Origin: Paragordius varius | Taxonomy: Eukaryota > Nematomorpha | Direction: 5' to 3' | Assembly: GCA_964247055.1 (NCBI GenBank) | Contig: OZ176051.1 | Span: forward strand, 992,001 to 1,056,000 | Length of the DNA: 64,000 nt | Shown here: positions 42,700-56,899 of the stretch, one piece after another | Layout: each line of letters starts with the position of its first letter | How positions within the stretch are numbered: the stretch's first letter is position 1 | Notes under the pieces: model-generated | The model's input: the letters and a program-made list of their open reading frames with translations, nothing else | Told to the model about the DNA's origin: nothing | The model's database searches: none | Made by a program: the position numbers and the translations under genes

Positions 42700-43400
42700 T
42701 TAATGTATAAAACTAGTCGCATCAATACTCAAGTTAAGCTTAGTCTTTAAAAATCGGATATTGAACACCGGTGAACAAAATTAATTTCTATACATTCTCT
42801 TAGTAGGACTACATCAAAATATAGAGATAGTTTGACAAACTCTTTCATATCCGATTTTACAACGATACTTTAAAAAATAATGTATAAAACTAGTCGCATC
42901 AAAACTCAAGTTAAACTTTGTTCTTAAAAATCGGATATTGGTCGCCGGTAAAGAAAATTATTTTTTATACATTCTCTTAGTAGAACTACATCAAAATATA
43001 GAGATAGTTTGACAAACTCTTTCATATCCGATTTTTACAACGATACTTTAAAAATTAATGTATAAAACTAGTCGCATCAATACTCAAGTTAAACTTTGTC
43101 CTTAAAAATCGGATATTGAACACCGGTGAACAAAATTATTTTTTTATACATTCTCTTAAACTACATCAAAATATAGAGATAGTTTGACAAACTCTTTCAT
43201 ATCCAATTTTTACAACGATACTTAAAAAATTAATGTATAAAACTAGTCGCATCAAAACTCAAGTTAAACTTTGTTCTTAAAAATCGGATATTAGTCACCG
43301 ATGAACAAAATTATTTTTTTATACATTCTTTTAGTAAGACTACATCAAAATATAGAGATTGTTTAACAAACTCTTTAATATCTGACTTTTACAGCGATAC
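42700..43400 (+). repeat. Distant third copy of the 21.9-22.6 kb monomer block
   Basis: The distinctive run AAGCTTAGTCTTTAAAAATC, then ATTAATTTCTATAC, a CCGATTTTAC monomer with one T fewer, a TAGAACTAC monomer and a CTCTTAAACTAC monomer recurs in order from 21897 at 42736 (offset 20839). Copy A at about 11.68 kb has the same run without the TAGAACTAC monomer. Confidence 0.82.
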
Positions 43401-44368
43401 TTTATAAATTAATGTATAAAATTAGTCGCATCAATACTCAAGTTAAACTTTGTCCTTAAAAATCGGATATTAGTTACCGGTGAACAAAATTATTTTTTAT
43501 ACATTCTCTTAGTAAGACTACATTAAAATATAGAGATAGTTTGACAAACTCTTTCATATCCGATTTTTACAACGTTACTTTAAAAAATAATGTATAAAAC
43601 TAGTCGCATCAATACTCAAGTTAAACTTTGTATTTAAAAATCGTATATTGGTAACCGGTGAACAAAATTATGTTTTATACATTCTCTTAGTTAGACTACA
43701 TCAAAATATAGAGAGTGTTTGACAAACTCTTTAATATCTGATTTTTACAGCGATACTTTAAAAATTAGTGTATTTAGAATACGACAATAAGCAAGTTAAA
43801 CTTTGTCCTTAAAAATCGGATATTGGTCGCCGGTAAAGAAAATTATTTTTTATACATTCTCTTAGTAGGACTACATGAAAATATAGAGATAGTTTGACAA
43901 ACTCTTTCATATCCGATTTTTACAACGATACTTTAAAAATTAATGGATAAAACTAGTCGCATCAAAACTCAAGTTAAACTTTGTTCTTAAAAATCGGATA
44001 TTGGTCGCCGGTAAAGAAAATTATTTTTTATACATTCTCTTAGTAGGACTACATCAAAATATAGAGATAGTTTGACAAACTCTTTCATATCCGATTTTTA
44101 CAACGATACTTTAAAAATTTATGTATAAAACTAGTCGCATGAATACTCAAGTTAAACTTTGTCCTTAAAAATCGGACATTGATCACCGGTTAACAAAATT
44201 TTTTCATACATTCTCTTAGTAAGACTACATCAAAATATAGAGATAGTTTGACAAACTCTTTCATATCCGATTTTTACAACGATACTTTAAAAATTAATGT
44301 ATAAAACTAGTCGCATCAATACTCAAGTTAAACTTTGTCCTTAAAAATCGGATATTAGTCACCGGTGA

Positions 44369-44400
44369 ACAAAATTATTTCAAACTCTTTCATATCCGAA
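44369..44400 (+). repeat. Strongly shortened monomer at a domain boundary
   Basis: AAAATTATTT runs directly into CAAACTCTTTC, losing about 60 bp of the monomer. It lies where the GGTCGCCGG-rich domain gives way to the 44.6-57 kb domain and may mark a recombination or deletion joint. Confidence 0.6.
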
Positions 44401-44459
44401 TTTTACAACGATACTTTAAAAAACAATGTATAAAACTAGTCGCATCAATACTCAAGTCA

Positions 44460-46060
44460 AACTTTGTCCTTAAAAATCGGATATTGGTCACCGGTGAAAA
44501 AAATTATATTTTATGCATTCTCTTAGTAGGACTACATCAAAATATAGAGATGACAAACTCTTAAATATCTGATTTTTACAACGATACTTTAAAAATTAAT
44601 GTTTAATTTAGCATACGACAATACTCAAGTTAAAATTTCTCCTTAAAAATCGGATATTGGTCGGTGAACGAAACTATTTTTTATACATTCTCTTAGTAGG
44701 AGTACATCGTAATAGGGAGATAGTTTGACAAACTCTTTCACATACGATTTTTACAACGATACTTTAAAAATTAATGTATAAAACTAGTCGCATCAATACT
44801 CTAGTTAAACTTTGGCCTTAAAAATCGGATATTGGTCACCGGTGAACAAAATTATTTTTTTATACATTCTCTTAGTAAGACTACATCAAAATATAGAGAT
44901 AGTTTGACAAACTCTTTCATATCCGATTTTTAAAACGATACTTTAAAAATTAATGTATAAAACTAGTCGCAACAAAACTCAAGTTAAATTTTGTCCTTAA
45001 AAATCGGATATTGATCACCGGTGAACCAAATTATTTTTTATACATTCTCTTAGTAGGACTACATTAAAATATAGAGATAGTTTGACAAACTCTTTCATAT
45101 CCGATTTTTACAACTATACTTTAATAATTAATGTATAAAACTAGTCGCATCAACACTCAAGTTAAACTTTGTCCTTAAAAATCGGATATTAGTCACCGGT
45201 GAACAAAATTATTTTTTTATATATTCTCTTAGTAAGACTACATCAAAATATATAGATAGTTTGACAAACTCTTTCATATCCGATTTTTACAACGATACTT
45301 TAAAAATTAATGTATAAAACTAGTCGCATCAAAACTCAAGTTAAACTTTGTACTTAAAAATCGGATATTGGTCGCCGGTAAAAAAATTATTTTGTATACA
45401 TTCTCTTAGTAGGACTACATCAAAATATAGAGATAGTTTGACAAACTCTTTCATATCCGATTTTTACAACGATACTTTAATAATTAATGTATAAAACTAG
45501 TCGCATCAATACTCAAGTCAAACTTTGTCCTTAAAAATCGGATATTGGTCACCGGTGAAAAAAATTATATTTTATACATTCTCTTAGTAGGACTACATCA
45601 AAATATAGAGATGACAAACTCTTAAATATCTGATTTTTACAACGATACTTTAAAAATTAATGTTTAATTTAGCATACGACAATACTCAAGTTAAAATTTG
45701 TCCTTAAAAATCGGATATTGGTCGGTGAACGAAACTATTTTTTATACATTCTCTTAGTAGGAGTACATCGTAATAGGGAGATAGTTTGACAAACTCTTTC
45801 ACATACGATTTTTACAACGATACTTTAAAAATTAATGTATAAAACTAGTCGCATCAATACTCAAGTTAAACTTTGGCCTTAAAAATCGGATATTGGTCAC
45901 CGGTGAACAAAATTATTTTTTTATACATTCTCTTAGTAAGACTACATCAAAATATAGAGATAGTTTGACAAACTCTTTCATATCCGATTTTTAAAACGAT
46001 ACTTTAAAAATTAATGTATAAAACTAGTCGCAACAAAACTCAAGTTAAATTTTGTCCTTA
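44460..46060 (+). repeat. 1061-bp, 6-monomer higher-order repeat
   Basis: A hybrid box monomer with TTAAAATTTCTCC (44630) or TTAAAATTTGTCC (45691), followed by GGTCGGTGAACG and the rare GTACATCGTAATAGGGAG, recurs at 1061 bp. Flanking monomers match in order. Both copies are duplicated again at 50.9-52.4 kb. Confidence 0.82.
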
Positions 46061-49000
46061 AAAATCGGATATTGATCACCGGTGAACCAAATTATTTTTT
46101 ATACATTCTCTTAGTAGGACTACATCAAAATATAGAGATAGTTTGACAAACTCTTTCATATCCGATTTTTACAACGATACATTAAAAAATAATGTATAAA
46201 ACTAGTCGCATCAATACTCAAGTTAAACTTTATCCTTAAAAAATCGGATATTGATCACCGGTGAACCAAATTATTTTTTATACATTCTCTTAGTAGGACT
46301 ACATTAAAATATAGAGATAGTTTGACAAACTCTTTCATATCCGATTTTTACAACGATACTTTAAAAATTAATGTATAAAACCAGTCGCATGAATACTCAA
46401 GTTAAACTTTGTCCTTAAAAATCGGACATTGATCACCGGTTAACAAAATTTTTTCATACATTCTCTTAGTAAGACTACATCAAAATATAGAGATAGTTTG
46501 ACAAACTCTTTCATATCCGATTTTTACAACGATACTTTAAAAATTAATGTATAAAACTAGTCGCATCCATACTCAAGTTAAACTTTGTCCTTAAAAATCG
46601 GATATTGATCACCGGTGAACAAAATTATTTTTTATACATTCTCTTAGTAGGATTACATTAAAATATAGAGATAATTTGACAAACTCCTAGATAGCTGATT
46701 TTTACAGCGATACTTTAAATTAATGTATAATTTAGCATACGACAATAAGCAAGTTAAACTTTGTCCATAAAAATCGGATATTGGTCGCCCGTAAAAAAAT
46801 TATTTTTTATACATTCTGTTAGTAAGACTACATCAAAATATAGAGATAGTTTGACAAACTCTTTCATATCCGATTTTTACAACGATACTTTAAAAATTAA
46901 TGTATAAAACTAGTCGCACCAATCCTCAAGTTAAACTTTGTCCTTAAAAATCGGATATTGATCACCGTGAACAAAATTATTTTTTATACATTCTCTTAGT
47001 AGGACTACATCAAAATATAGAGATAGTTTGACAAACTCTTTCATATCCGATTTTTACAACGATACTTTAAAAATAAATGTATAAAACTAGTCGCATCAAT
47101 ACTCAAGTTAAACTTTGTCCTTAAAAATCGGATATTGATCACCGGTTAACAATATTATTCTTTATACATTCTCTTAAGAAGACTACATCAAAATATAGAG
47201 ATAGTTTGACAAACTCTTTCATATCCGATTTTTACAACGATACTTTAAAAATTAAAGTATTTAGAATACGACAATAAGCAAGTTAAACTTTGTCCTTAAA
47301 AATCGGATATTGGTCGCCGGTAAAGAAAATTATTTTTTATACATTCTGTTAGTAGGACTACATCAAAATATAGAGATAGTTTGACAAACTCTTTCATATC
47401 CGATTTTTACAACGATACTTTAAAAATTAATGTATAAAACTAGTCGCATCCATACTCAAGTTAAACTTTGTCCTTAAAAATCGGATATTGATCACCGGTG
47501 AACAAAATTATTTTTTATACATTCTCTTAGTAGGATTACATTAAAATATAGAGATAGTTTGACAAACTCTTTAATATCTGATTTTTACAGCGATACTTTA
47601 AAAATTAATGTATAAAATAGTCGCATCAATACTCAAGTTAAACTTTGTCCTTAAAAATCGTATATTGATCACCAGTTAACAAAATTATTTTTATTACATT
47701 CTCTTAGTAAGACTACATCAAAATATAGAGATAGTTTGACAAACTCCTAGATAGCTGATTTTTACAGCGATACTTTAAAAATTAATGTATAATTTAGAAT
47801 ACGACAATAAGCAAGTTAAACTTTGTAATCGGATATTGGTCGCCGGTAAAGAAAATTATTTTTTATACATTCTGTTAGTAGGACTACATCAAAATATAGA
47901 GATAGTTTGACAAACTCTTTCATATCCGATTTTTACAACGATACTTTAAAAATTAATGTATAAAACTAGTCGCATCAATACTCAAGTTAAACTTTGTCCT
48001 TAAAAATCGGATATTGATCACCGGTTAACAATATTATTCTTTATACATTTTAGTAAGACTACATCAAAATATAGAGATAGTTTGACAAACTCCTTAATAT
48101 CTGATTTTTACAGCGATACTTTAAAAATTAATGTATAAAATAGTCGCATCAATACTCAAGTTAAACTTTGTCCTTAAAAATCGGATATTGATCACCGGTG
48201 AAAAAATTATTTTTTATACATTCTCTTAGTAGGATTACATTAAAATATAGAAATAGTTTGACCAACTCTTTCATATCCGATTACAACTATACTTTAAAAA
48301 TTAATGTATAAAACTAGTCGCATCAAAACTCAAGTTAAACTTTGTCCTTAAAAATCGAATATTAGTCACCGGTGAACCTAATTATTTTTTATACATTCTC
48401 TTAGTAAGACTACATCAAAATATAGAGATAGTTCGACAAACTCTTTAATATCTGATTTTTACAGCGATACTTTAAAAATTAATGTATAAAATAGTCGCAT
48501 CAATACTCAAGTTAAACTTTGTCCTTAAAAATCGGATATTGATCACCAGTTAACAAAATTATTTTTTTTACATTCTCTTAGTAAGACTACATCAAAATAT
48601 AGAGATAGTTTGACAAACTCTTTCATATCCGAATTTTACAACGATACTTTAAAAACTAATGTATAAAACTAGTCGCACCAATCCTCAAGTTAAACTTTGT
48701 CCTTAAAAATCGGATATTGATCACCAGTTAACAAAATTATTTTTTATACATTTTCTTAGTAGGACTACATCAAAATATAGAGATAGTTTGACAAACTCTT
48801 TCATATCCGATTTTTACAACGATACTTTAAAAATTAAAGTATTTAGAATACGACAATAAGCAAGTTAAACTTTGTCCTTAAAAATCGGATATTGGTCGCC
48901 GGTAAAGAAAATTATTTTTTATACATTCTGTTAGTAGGACTACATCAAAATATAGAGATAGTTTGACAAACTCTTTCATATCCGATTTTTACAATGATAC

Positions 49001-49590
49001 TTTAAAAATTAATGTATAAAACTAGTCGCATCAATACTCAAGTTAAACTTTGTCCTTAAAAATCGGATATTGATCACCGGTTAACAAAATTATTTTTTAT
49101 ACATTCTCTTAGTAAAACTACATCAAAATATAGAGATAGTTTGACAAACTCTTTCATATCCGATTTTTACGACGATACTTTAAAAATTAATGTATAAAAC
49201 TAGTCGCATCCATACTCAAGTTAAACTTTGTCCTTAAAAATCGGATATTGATCACCGGTGAACAAAATTATTTTTTATACATTCTCTTAGTAGGATTACA
49301 TTAAAATATAGAGATAATTTGACAAACTCCTAGATAGCTGATTTTTACAGCGATACTTTAAATTAATGTATAATTTAGCATACGACAAAAGGCAAGTTAA
49401 ACTTTGTCCTTAAAAATCGGATATTGGTCGCCCGTAAAAAAATTATTTTATTTACATTCTCCTAGTAGGACTACAATATATAATAGTTTGGCAAACTCTT
49501 TCATATCCGATTACAACTATACTTATAAATTAATGTATAAAACTAGTCGCATCAAAACTCAAGTTAAACTTTGTCCTTAAAAATCGAATA
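44578..49590 (+). repeat. 5-kb duplicated block, first copy (partner 50919-55931)
   Basis: Markers recur at an offset of exactly 6341 bp across the block: TAAAATTTCT 44631 to 50972, TAAAATTTG 45692 to 52033, TTTGTAATCGG 47825 to 54166, CCCGTAAAAA 49431 to 55772. The copies look almost identical; I noticed one change (AAAAGGCAAG against AAAACGCAAG). Limits are where the flanks diverge, at AAATATCTG against CATATCCG on the left and TTAGTCACCGGTG against TTGGTCACCGGAG on the right. This is a recent duplication. Confidence 0.9.
47440..48449 (+). repeat. 1-kb block repeated at 2458-bp offset (partner 49898-50907)
   Basis: CATACTCAAG preceded by GCATC recurs from 47451 at 49909, and TTTGTAATCGG from 47825 at 50283, both 2458 bp apart. 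The match ends at AGTTCGACAAACTC, after which the copies read TTTAATATCTG and TTTCATATCCG. It is nested in the first copy of the 5-kb block plus the stretch after it. Confidence 0.82.
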
Positions 49591-49897
49591 TTAGTCACCG
49601 GTGAACCTAATTATTTTTTATACATTCTCTTAGTAAGACTACATCAAAATATAGAGATAGTTCGACAAACTCTTTAATATCTGATTTTTACAGCGATACT
49701 TTAAAAATTAATGTATAAAATAGTCGCATCAATACTCAAGTTAAACTTTGTCCTTAAAAATCGGATATTGATCACCAGTTAACAAAATTATTTTTTTTAC
49801 ATTCTCTTAGTAAGACTACATCAAAATATAGAGATAGTTTGACAAACTCTTTCATATCCGAATTTTACAACGATACTTTAAAAACTAATGTATAAAA

Positions 49898-50907
49898 CTA
49901 GTCGCATCCATACTCAAGTTAAACTTTGTCCTTAAAAATCGGATATTGATCACCGGTGAACAAAATTATTTTTTATACATTCTCTTAGTAGGATTACATT
50001 AAAATATAGAGATAGTTTGACAAACTCTTTAATATCTGATTTTTACAGCGATACTTTAAAAATTAATGTATAAAATAGTCGCATCAATACTCAAGTTAAA
50101 CTTTGTCCTTAAAAATCGTATATTGATCACCAGTTAACAAAATTATTTTTATTACATTCTCTTAGTAAGACTACATCAAAATATAGAGATAGTTTGACAA
50201 ACTCCTAGATAGCTGATTTTTACAGCGATACTTTAAAAATTAATGTATAATTTAGAATACGACAATAAGCAAGTTAAACTTTGTAATCGGATATTGGTCG
50301 CCGGTAAAGAAAATTATTTTTTATACATTCTGTTAGTAGGACTACATCAAAATATAGAGATAGTTTGACAAACTCTTTCATATCCGATTTTTACAACGAT
50401 ACTTTAAAAATTAATGTATAAAACTAGTCGCATCAATACTCAAGTTAAACTTTGTCCTTAAAAATCGGATATTGATCACCGGTTAACAATATTATTCTTT
50501 ATACATTTTAGTAAGACTACATCAAAATATAGAGATAGTTTGACAAACTCCTTAATATCTGATTTTTACAGCGATACTTTAAAAATTAATGTATAAAATA
50601 GTCGCATCAATACTCAAGTTAAACTTTGTCCTTAAAAATCGGATATTGATCACCGGTGAAAAAATTATTTTTTATACATTCTCTTAGTAGGATTACATTA
50701 AAATATAGAAATAGTTTGACCAACTCTTTCATATCCGATTACAACTATACTTTAAAAATTAATGTATAAAACTAGTCGCATCAAAACTCAAGTTAAACTT
50801 TGTCCTTAAAAATCGAATATTAGTCACCGGTGAACCTAATTATTTTTTATACATTCTCTTAGTAAGACTACATCAAAATATAGAGATAGTTCGACAAACT
50901 CTTTCAT
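49898..50907 (+). repeat. 1-kb block, second copy at 2458-bp offset
   Basis: Partner of 47440-48449. It fills most of the gap between the two 5-kb copies, so the larger duplication unit of 6341 bp is made of 5 kb plus this block and about 330 bp related to 48331-48660. Confidence 0.8.
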
Positions 50908-50918
50908 ATCCGATTTTT

Positions 50919-53900
50919 ACAACGATACTTTAAAAATTAATGTTTAATTTAGCATACGACAATACTCAAGTTAAAATTTCTCCTTAAAAATCGGATATTG
51001 GTCGGTGAACGAAACTATTTTTTATACATTCTCTTAGTAGGAGTACATCGTAATAGGGAGATAGTTTGACAAACTCTTTCACATACGATTTTTACAACGA
51101 TACTTTAAAAATTAATGTATAAAACTAGTCGCATCAATACTCTAGTTAAACTTTGGCCTTAAAAATCGGATATTGGTCACCGGTGAACAAAATTATTTTT
51201 TTATACATTCTCTTAGTAAGACTACATCAAAATATAGAGATAGTTTGACAAACTCTTTCATATCCGATTTTTAAAACGATACTTTAAAAATTAATGTATA
51301 AAACTAGTCGCAACAAAACTCAAGTTAAATTTTGTCCTTAAAAATCGGATATTGATCACCGGTGAACCAAATTATTTTTTATACATTCTCTTAGTAGGAC
51401 TACATTAAAATATAGAGATAGTTTGACAAACTCTTTCATATCCGATTTTTACAACTATACTTTAATAATTAATGTATAAAACTAGTCGCATCAACACTCA
51501 AGTTAAACTTTGTCCTTAAAAATCGGATATTAGTCACCGGTGAACAAAATTATTTTTTTATATATTCTCTTAGTAAGACTACATCAAAATATATAGATAG
51601 TTTGACAAACTCTTTCATATCCGATTTTTACAACGATACTTTAAAAATTAATGTATAAAACTAGTCGCATCAAAACTCAAGTTAAACTTTGTACTTAAAA
51701 ATCGGATATTGGTCGCCGGTAAAAAAATTATTTTGTATACATTCTCTTAGTAGGACTACATCAAAATATAGAGATAGTTTGACAAACTCTTTCATATCCG
51801 ATTTTTACAACGATACTTTAATAATTAATGTATAAAACTAGTCGCATCAATACTCAAGTCAAACTTTGTCCTTAAAAATCGGATATTGGTCACCGGTGAA
51901 AAAAATTATATTTTATACATTCTCTTAGTAGGACTACATCAAAATATAGAGATGACAAACTCTTAAATATCTGATTTTTACAACGATACTTTAAAAATTA
52001 ATGTTTAATTTAGCATACGACAATACTCAAGTTAAAATTTGTCCTTAAAAATCGGATATTGGTCGGTGAACGAAACTATTTTTTATACATTCTCTTAGTA
52101 GGAGTACATCGTAATAGGGAGATAGTTTGACAAACTCTTTCACATACGATTTTTACAACGATACTTTAAAAATTAATGTATAAAACTAGTCGCATCAATA
52201 CTCAAGTTAAACTTTGGCCTTAAAAATCGGATATTGGTCACCGGTGAACAAAATTATTTTTTTATACATTCTCTTAGTAAGACTACATCAAAATATAGAG
52301 ATAGTTTGACAAACTCTTTCATATCCGATTTTTAAAACGATACTTTAAAAATTAATGTATAAAACTAGTCGCAACAAAACTCAAGTTAAATTTTGTCCTT
52401 AAAAATCGGATATTGATCACCGGTGAACCAAATTATTTTTTATACATTCTCTTAGTAGGACTACATCAAAATATAGAGATAGTTTGACAAACTCTTTCAT
52501 ATCCGATTTTTACAACGATACATTAAAAAATAATGTATAAAACTAGTCGCATCAATACTCAAGTTAAACTTTATCCTTAAAAAATCGGATATTGATCACC
52601 GGTGAACCAAATTATTTTTTATACATTCTCTTAGTAGGACTACATTAAAATATAGAGATAGTTTGACAAACTCTTTCATATCCGATTTTTACAACGATAC
52701 TTTAAAAATTAATGTATAAAACCAGTCGCATGAATACTCAAGTTAAACTTTGTCCTTAAAAATCGGACATTGATCACCGGTTAACAAAATTTTTTCATAC
52801 ATTCTCTTAGTAAGACTACATCAAAATATAGAGATAGTTTGACAAACTCTTTCATATCCGATTTTTACAACGATACTTTAAAAATTAATGTATAAAACTA
52901 GTCGCATCCATACTCAAGTTAAACTTTGTCCTTAAAAATCGGATATTGATCACCGGTGAACAAAATTATTTTTTATACATTCTCTTAGTAGGATTACATT
53001 AAAATATAGAGATAATTTGACAAACTCCTAGATAGCTGATTTTTACAGCGATACTTTAAATTAATGTATAATTTAGCATACGACAATAAGCAAGTTAAAC
53101 TTTGTCCATAAAAATCGGATATTGGTCGCCCGTAAAAAAATTATTTTTTATACATTCTGTTAGTAAGACTACATCAAAATATAGAGATAGTTTGACAAAC
53201 TCTTTCATATCCGATTTTTACAACGATACTTTAAAAATTAATGTATAAAACTAGTCGCACCAATCCTCAAGTTAAACTTTGTCCTTAAAAATCGGATATT
53301 GATCACCGTGAACAAAATTATTTTTTATACATTCTCTTAGTAGGACTACATCAAAATATAGAGATAGTTTGACAAACTCTTTCATATCCGATTTTTACAA
53401 CGATACTTTAAAAATAAATGTATAAAACTAGTCGCATCAATACTCAAGTTAAACTTTGTCCTTAAAAATCGGATATTGATCACCGGTTAACAATATTATT
53501 CTTTATACATTCTCTTAAGAAGACTACATCAAAATATAGAGATAGTTTGACAAACTCTTTCATATCCGATTTTTACAACGATACTTTAAAAATTAAAGTA
53601 TTTAGAATACGACAATAAGCAAGTTAAACTTTGTCCTTAAAAATCGGATATTGGTCGCCGGTAAAGAAAATTATTTTTTATACATTCTGTTAGTAGGACT
53701 ACATCAAAATATAGAGATAGTTTGACAAACTCTTTCATATCCGATTTTTACAACGATACTTTAAAAATTAATGTATAAAACTAGTCGCATCCATACTCAA
53801 GTTAAACTTTGTCCTTAAAAATCGGATATTGATCACCGGTGAACAAAATTATTTTTTATACATTCTCTTAGTAGGATTACATTAAAATATAGAGATAGTT

Positions 53901-55931
53901 TGACAAACTCTTTAATATCTGATTTTTACAGCGATACTTTAAAAATTAATGTATAAAATAGTCGCATCAATACTCAAGTTAAACTTTGTCCTTAAAAATC
54001 GTATATTGATCACCAGTTAACAAAATTATTTTTATTACATTCTCTTAGTAAGACTACATCAAAATATAGAGATAGTTTGACAAACTCCTAGATAGCTGAT
54101 TTTTACAGCGATACTTTAAAAATTAATGTATAATTTAGAATACGACAATAAGCAAGTTAAACTTTGTAATCGGATATTGGTCGCCGGTAAAGAAAATTAT
54201 TTTTTATACATTCTGTTAGTAGGACTACATCAAAATATAGAGATAGTTTGACAAACTCTTTCATATCCGATTTTTACAACGATACTTTAAAAATTAATGT
54301 ATAAAACTAGTCGCATCAATACTCAAGTTAAACTTTGTCCTTAAAAATCGGATATTGATCACCGGTTAACAATATTATTCTTTATACATTTTAGTAAGAC
54401 TACATCAAAATATAGAGATAGTTTGACAAACTCCTTAATATCTGATTTTTACAGCGATACTTTAAAAATTAATGTATAAAATAGTCGCATCAATACTCAA
54501 GTTAAACTTTGTCCTTAAAAATCGGATATTGATCACCGGTGAAAAAATTATTTTTTATACATTCTCTTAGTAGGATTACATTAAAATATAGAAATAGTTT
54601 GACCAACTCTTTCATATCCGATTACAACTATACTTTAAAAATTAATGTATAAAACTAGTCGCATCAAAACTCAAGTTAAACTTTGTCCTTAAAAATCGAA
54701 TATTAGTCACCGGTGAACCTAATTATTTTTTATACATTCTCTTAGTAAGACTACATCAAAATATAGAGATAGTTCGACAAACTCTTTAATATCTGATTTT
54801 TACAGCGATACTTTAAAAATTAATGTATAAAATAGTCGCATCAATACTCAAGTTAAACTTTGTCCTTAAAAATCGGATATTGATCACCAGTTAACAAAAT
54901 TATTTTTTTTACATTCTCTTAGTAAGACTACATCAAAATATAGAGATAGTTTGACAAACTCTTTCATATCCGAATTTTACAACGATACTTTAAAAACTAA
55001 TGTATAAAACTAGTCGCACCAATCCTCAAGTTAAACTTTGTCCTTAAAAATCGGATATTGATCACCAGTTAACAAAATTATTTTTTATACATTTTCTTAG
55101 TAGGACTACATCAAAATATAGAGATAGTTTGACAAACTCTTTCATATCCGATTTTTACAACGATACTTTAAAAATTAAAGTATTTAGAATACGACAATAA
55201 GCAAGTTAAACTTTGTCCTTAAAAATCGGATATTGGTCGCCGGTAAAGAAAATTATTTTTTATACATTCTGTTAGTAGGACTACATCAAAATATAGAGAT
55301 AGTTTGACAAACTCTTTCATATCCGATTTTTACAATGATACTTTAAAAATTAATGTATAAAACTAGTCGCATCAATACTCAAGTTAAACTTTGTCCTTAA
55401 AAATCGGATATTGATCACCGGTTAACAAAATTATTTTTTATACATTCTCTTAGTAAAACTACATCAAAATATAGAGATAGTTTGACAAACTCTTTCATAT
55501 CCGATTTTTACGACGATACTTTAAAAATTAATGTATAAAACTAGTCGCATCCATACTCAAGTTAAACTTTGTCCTTAAAAATCGGATATTGATCACCGGT
55601 GAACAAAATTATTTTTTATACATTCTCTTAGTAGGATTACATTAAAATATAGAGATAATTTGACAAACTCCTAGATAGCTGATTTTTACAGCGATACTTT
55701 AAATTAATGTATAATTTAGCATACGACAAAACGCAAGTTAAACTTTGTCCTTAAAAATCGGATATTGGTCGCCCGTAAAAAAATTATTTTATTTACATTC
55801 TCCTAGTAGGACTACAATATATAATAGTTTGGCAAACTCTTTCATATCCGATTACAACTATACTTATAAATTAATGTATAAAACTAGTCGCATCAAAACT
55901 CAAGTTAAACTTTGTCCTTAAAAATCGAATA
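50919..55931 (+). repeat. 5-kb duplicated block, second copy (partner 44578-49590)
   Basis: Second copy at an offset of 6341 bp. No indel of net effect was detected over about 5 kb, since all four markers give the same offset. It contains the 1061-bp pair again. Confidence 0.9.
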
Positions 55932-56899
55932 TTGGTCACCGGAGAACCTAATTATTTTTTATACATTCTCTTAGTAAGACTACATCAAAATATAGAAATA
56001 GTTTGACAAACTCTTTCATATCCGATTTTTACAACGATACTTTAAAAATTAATGTATAAAACTAGTCGCATCAAAACTCAAGTTAAACTTTGTCCTTAAA
56101 AATCGAATATTGGTCACCGGTGAACCTAATTATTTTTTATACATTCGCTTAGTAAGACTACATCAAAATATAGAGATAGTTTCACAAACTCTTTCATATC
56201 CGATTTTTACAACGATACTTTAAAAATTAATGTATAAAACCAGTCGCATCAATACTCAAGTTAAACTTTGTCCTTAAAAATCGGATATTGATCACCGTGA
56301 ACAAAATTATTTTTTATACATCTTAGTAGGACTACATCAAAATATAGAGATAGTTTGACAAACTCTTTCATATCCGATTTTTACAACAATACTTTAAAAA
56401 TTGATGTATAAAACTAGTCGCATCAATACTCAAGTTAAACTTTGTCCTTAAAAATCGGATATTGGTCGCCGGTAAAAAAATTATTTTATATACATTCTCT
56501 TAGTAGGACCACATCAAAATATAGAGATAGTTTGACAAACTCTTTCATATCCGATTTTTACAACGATACTTTAAAAATTAATGTATTTAGAATACGACAA
56601 TAAGCAAGTTAAACTTTGTCCTTAAAAATCGGATATTGGTCGCCGGTAAAAAAATTATTTTATATACATTCTCTTAGTAGGACTACATCAAAATATAGAG
56701 ATAGTTTGACAAACTCTTTCATATCCGATTTTTACAACGATACTTTAAAAATTAATGTATTTAGAATACGACAATAAGCAAGTTAAACTTTGTCCTTAAA
56801 AATCGGATATTGGTCGCCGGTAAAGAAAATTATTTTTTATACATTCTGTTAGTAGGACTACATCAAAATATAGAGATAGTTTGACAAACTCTTTCATAT

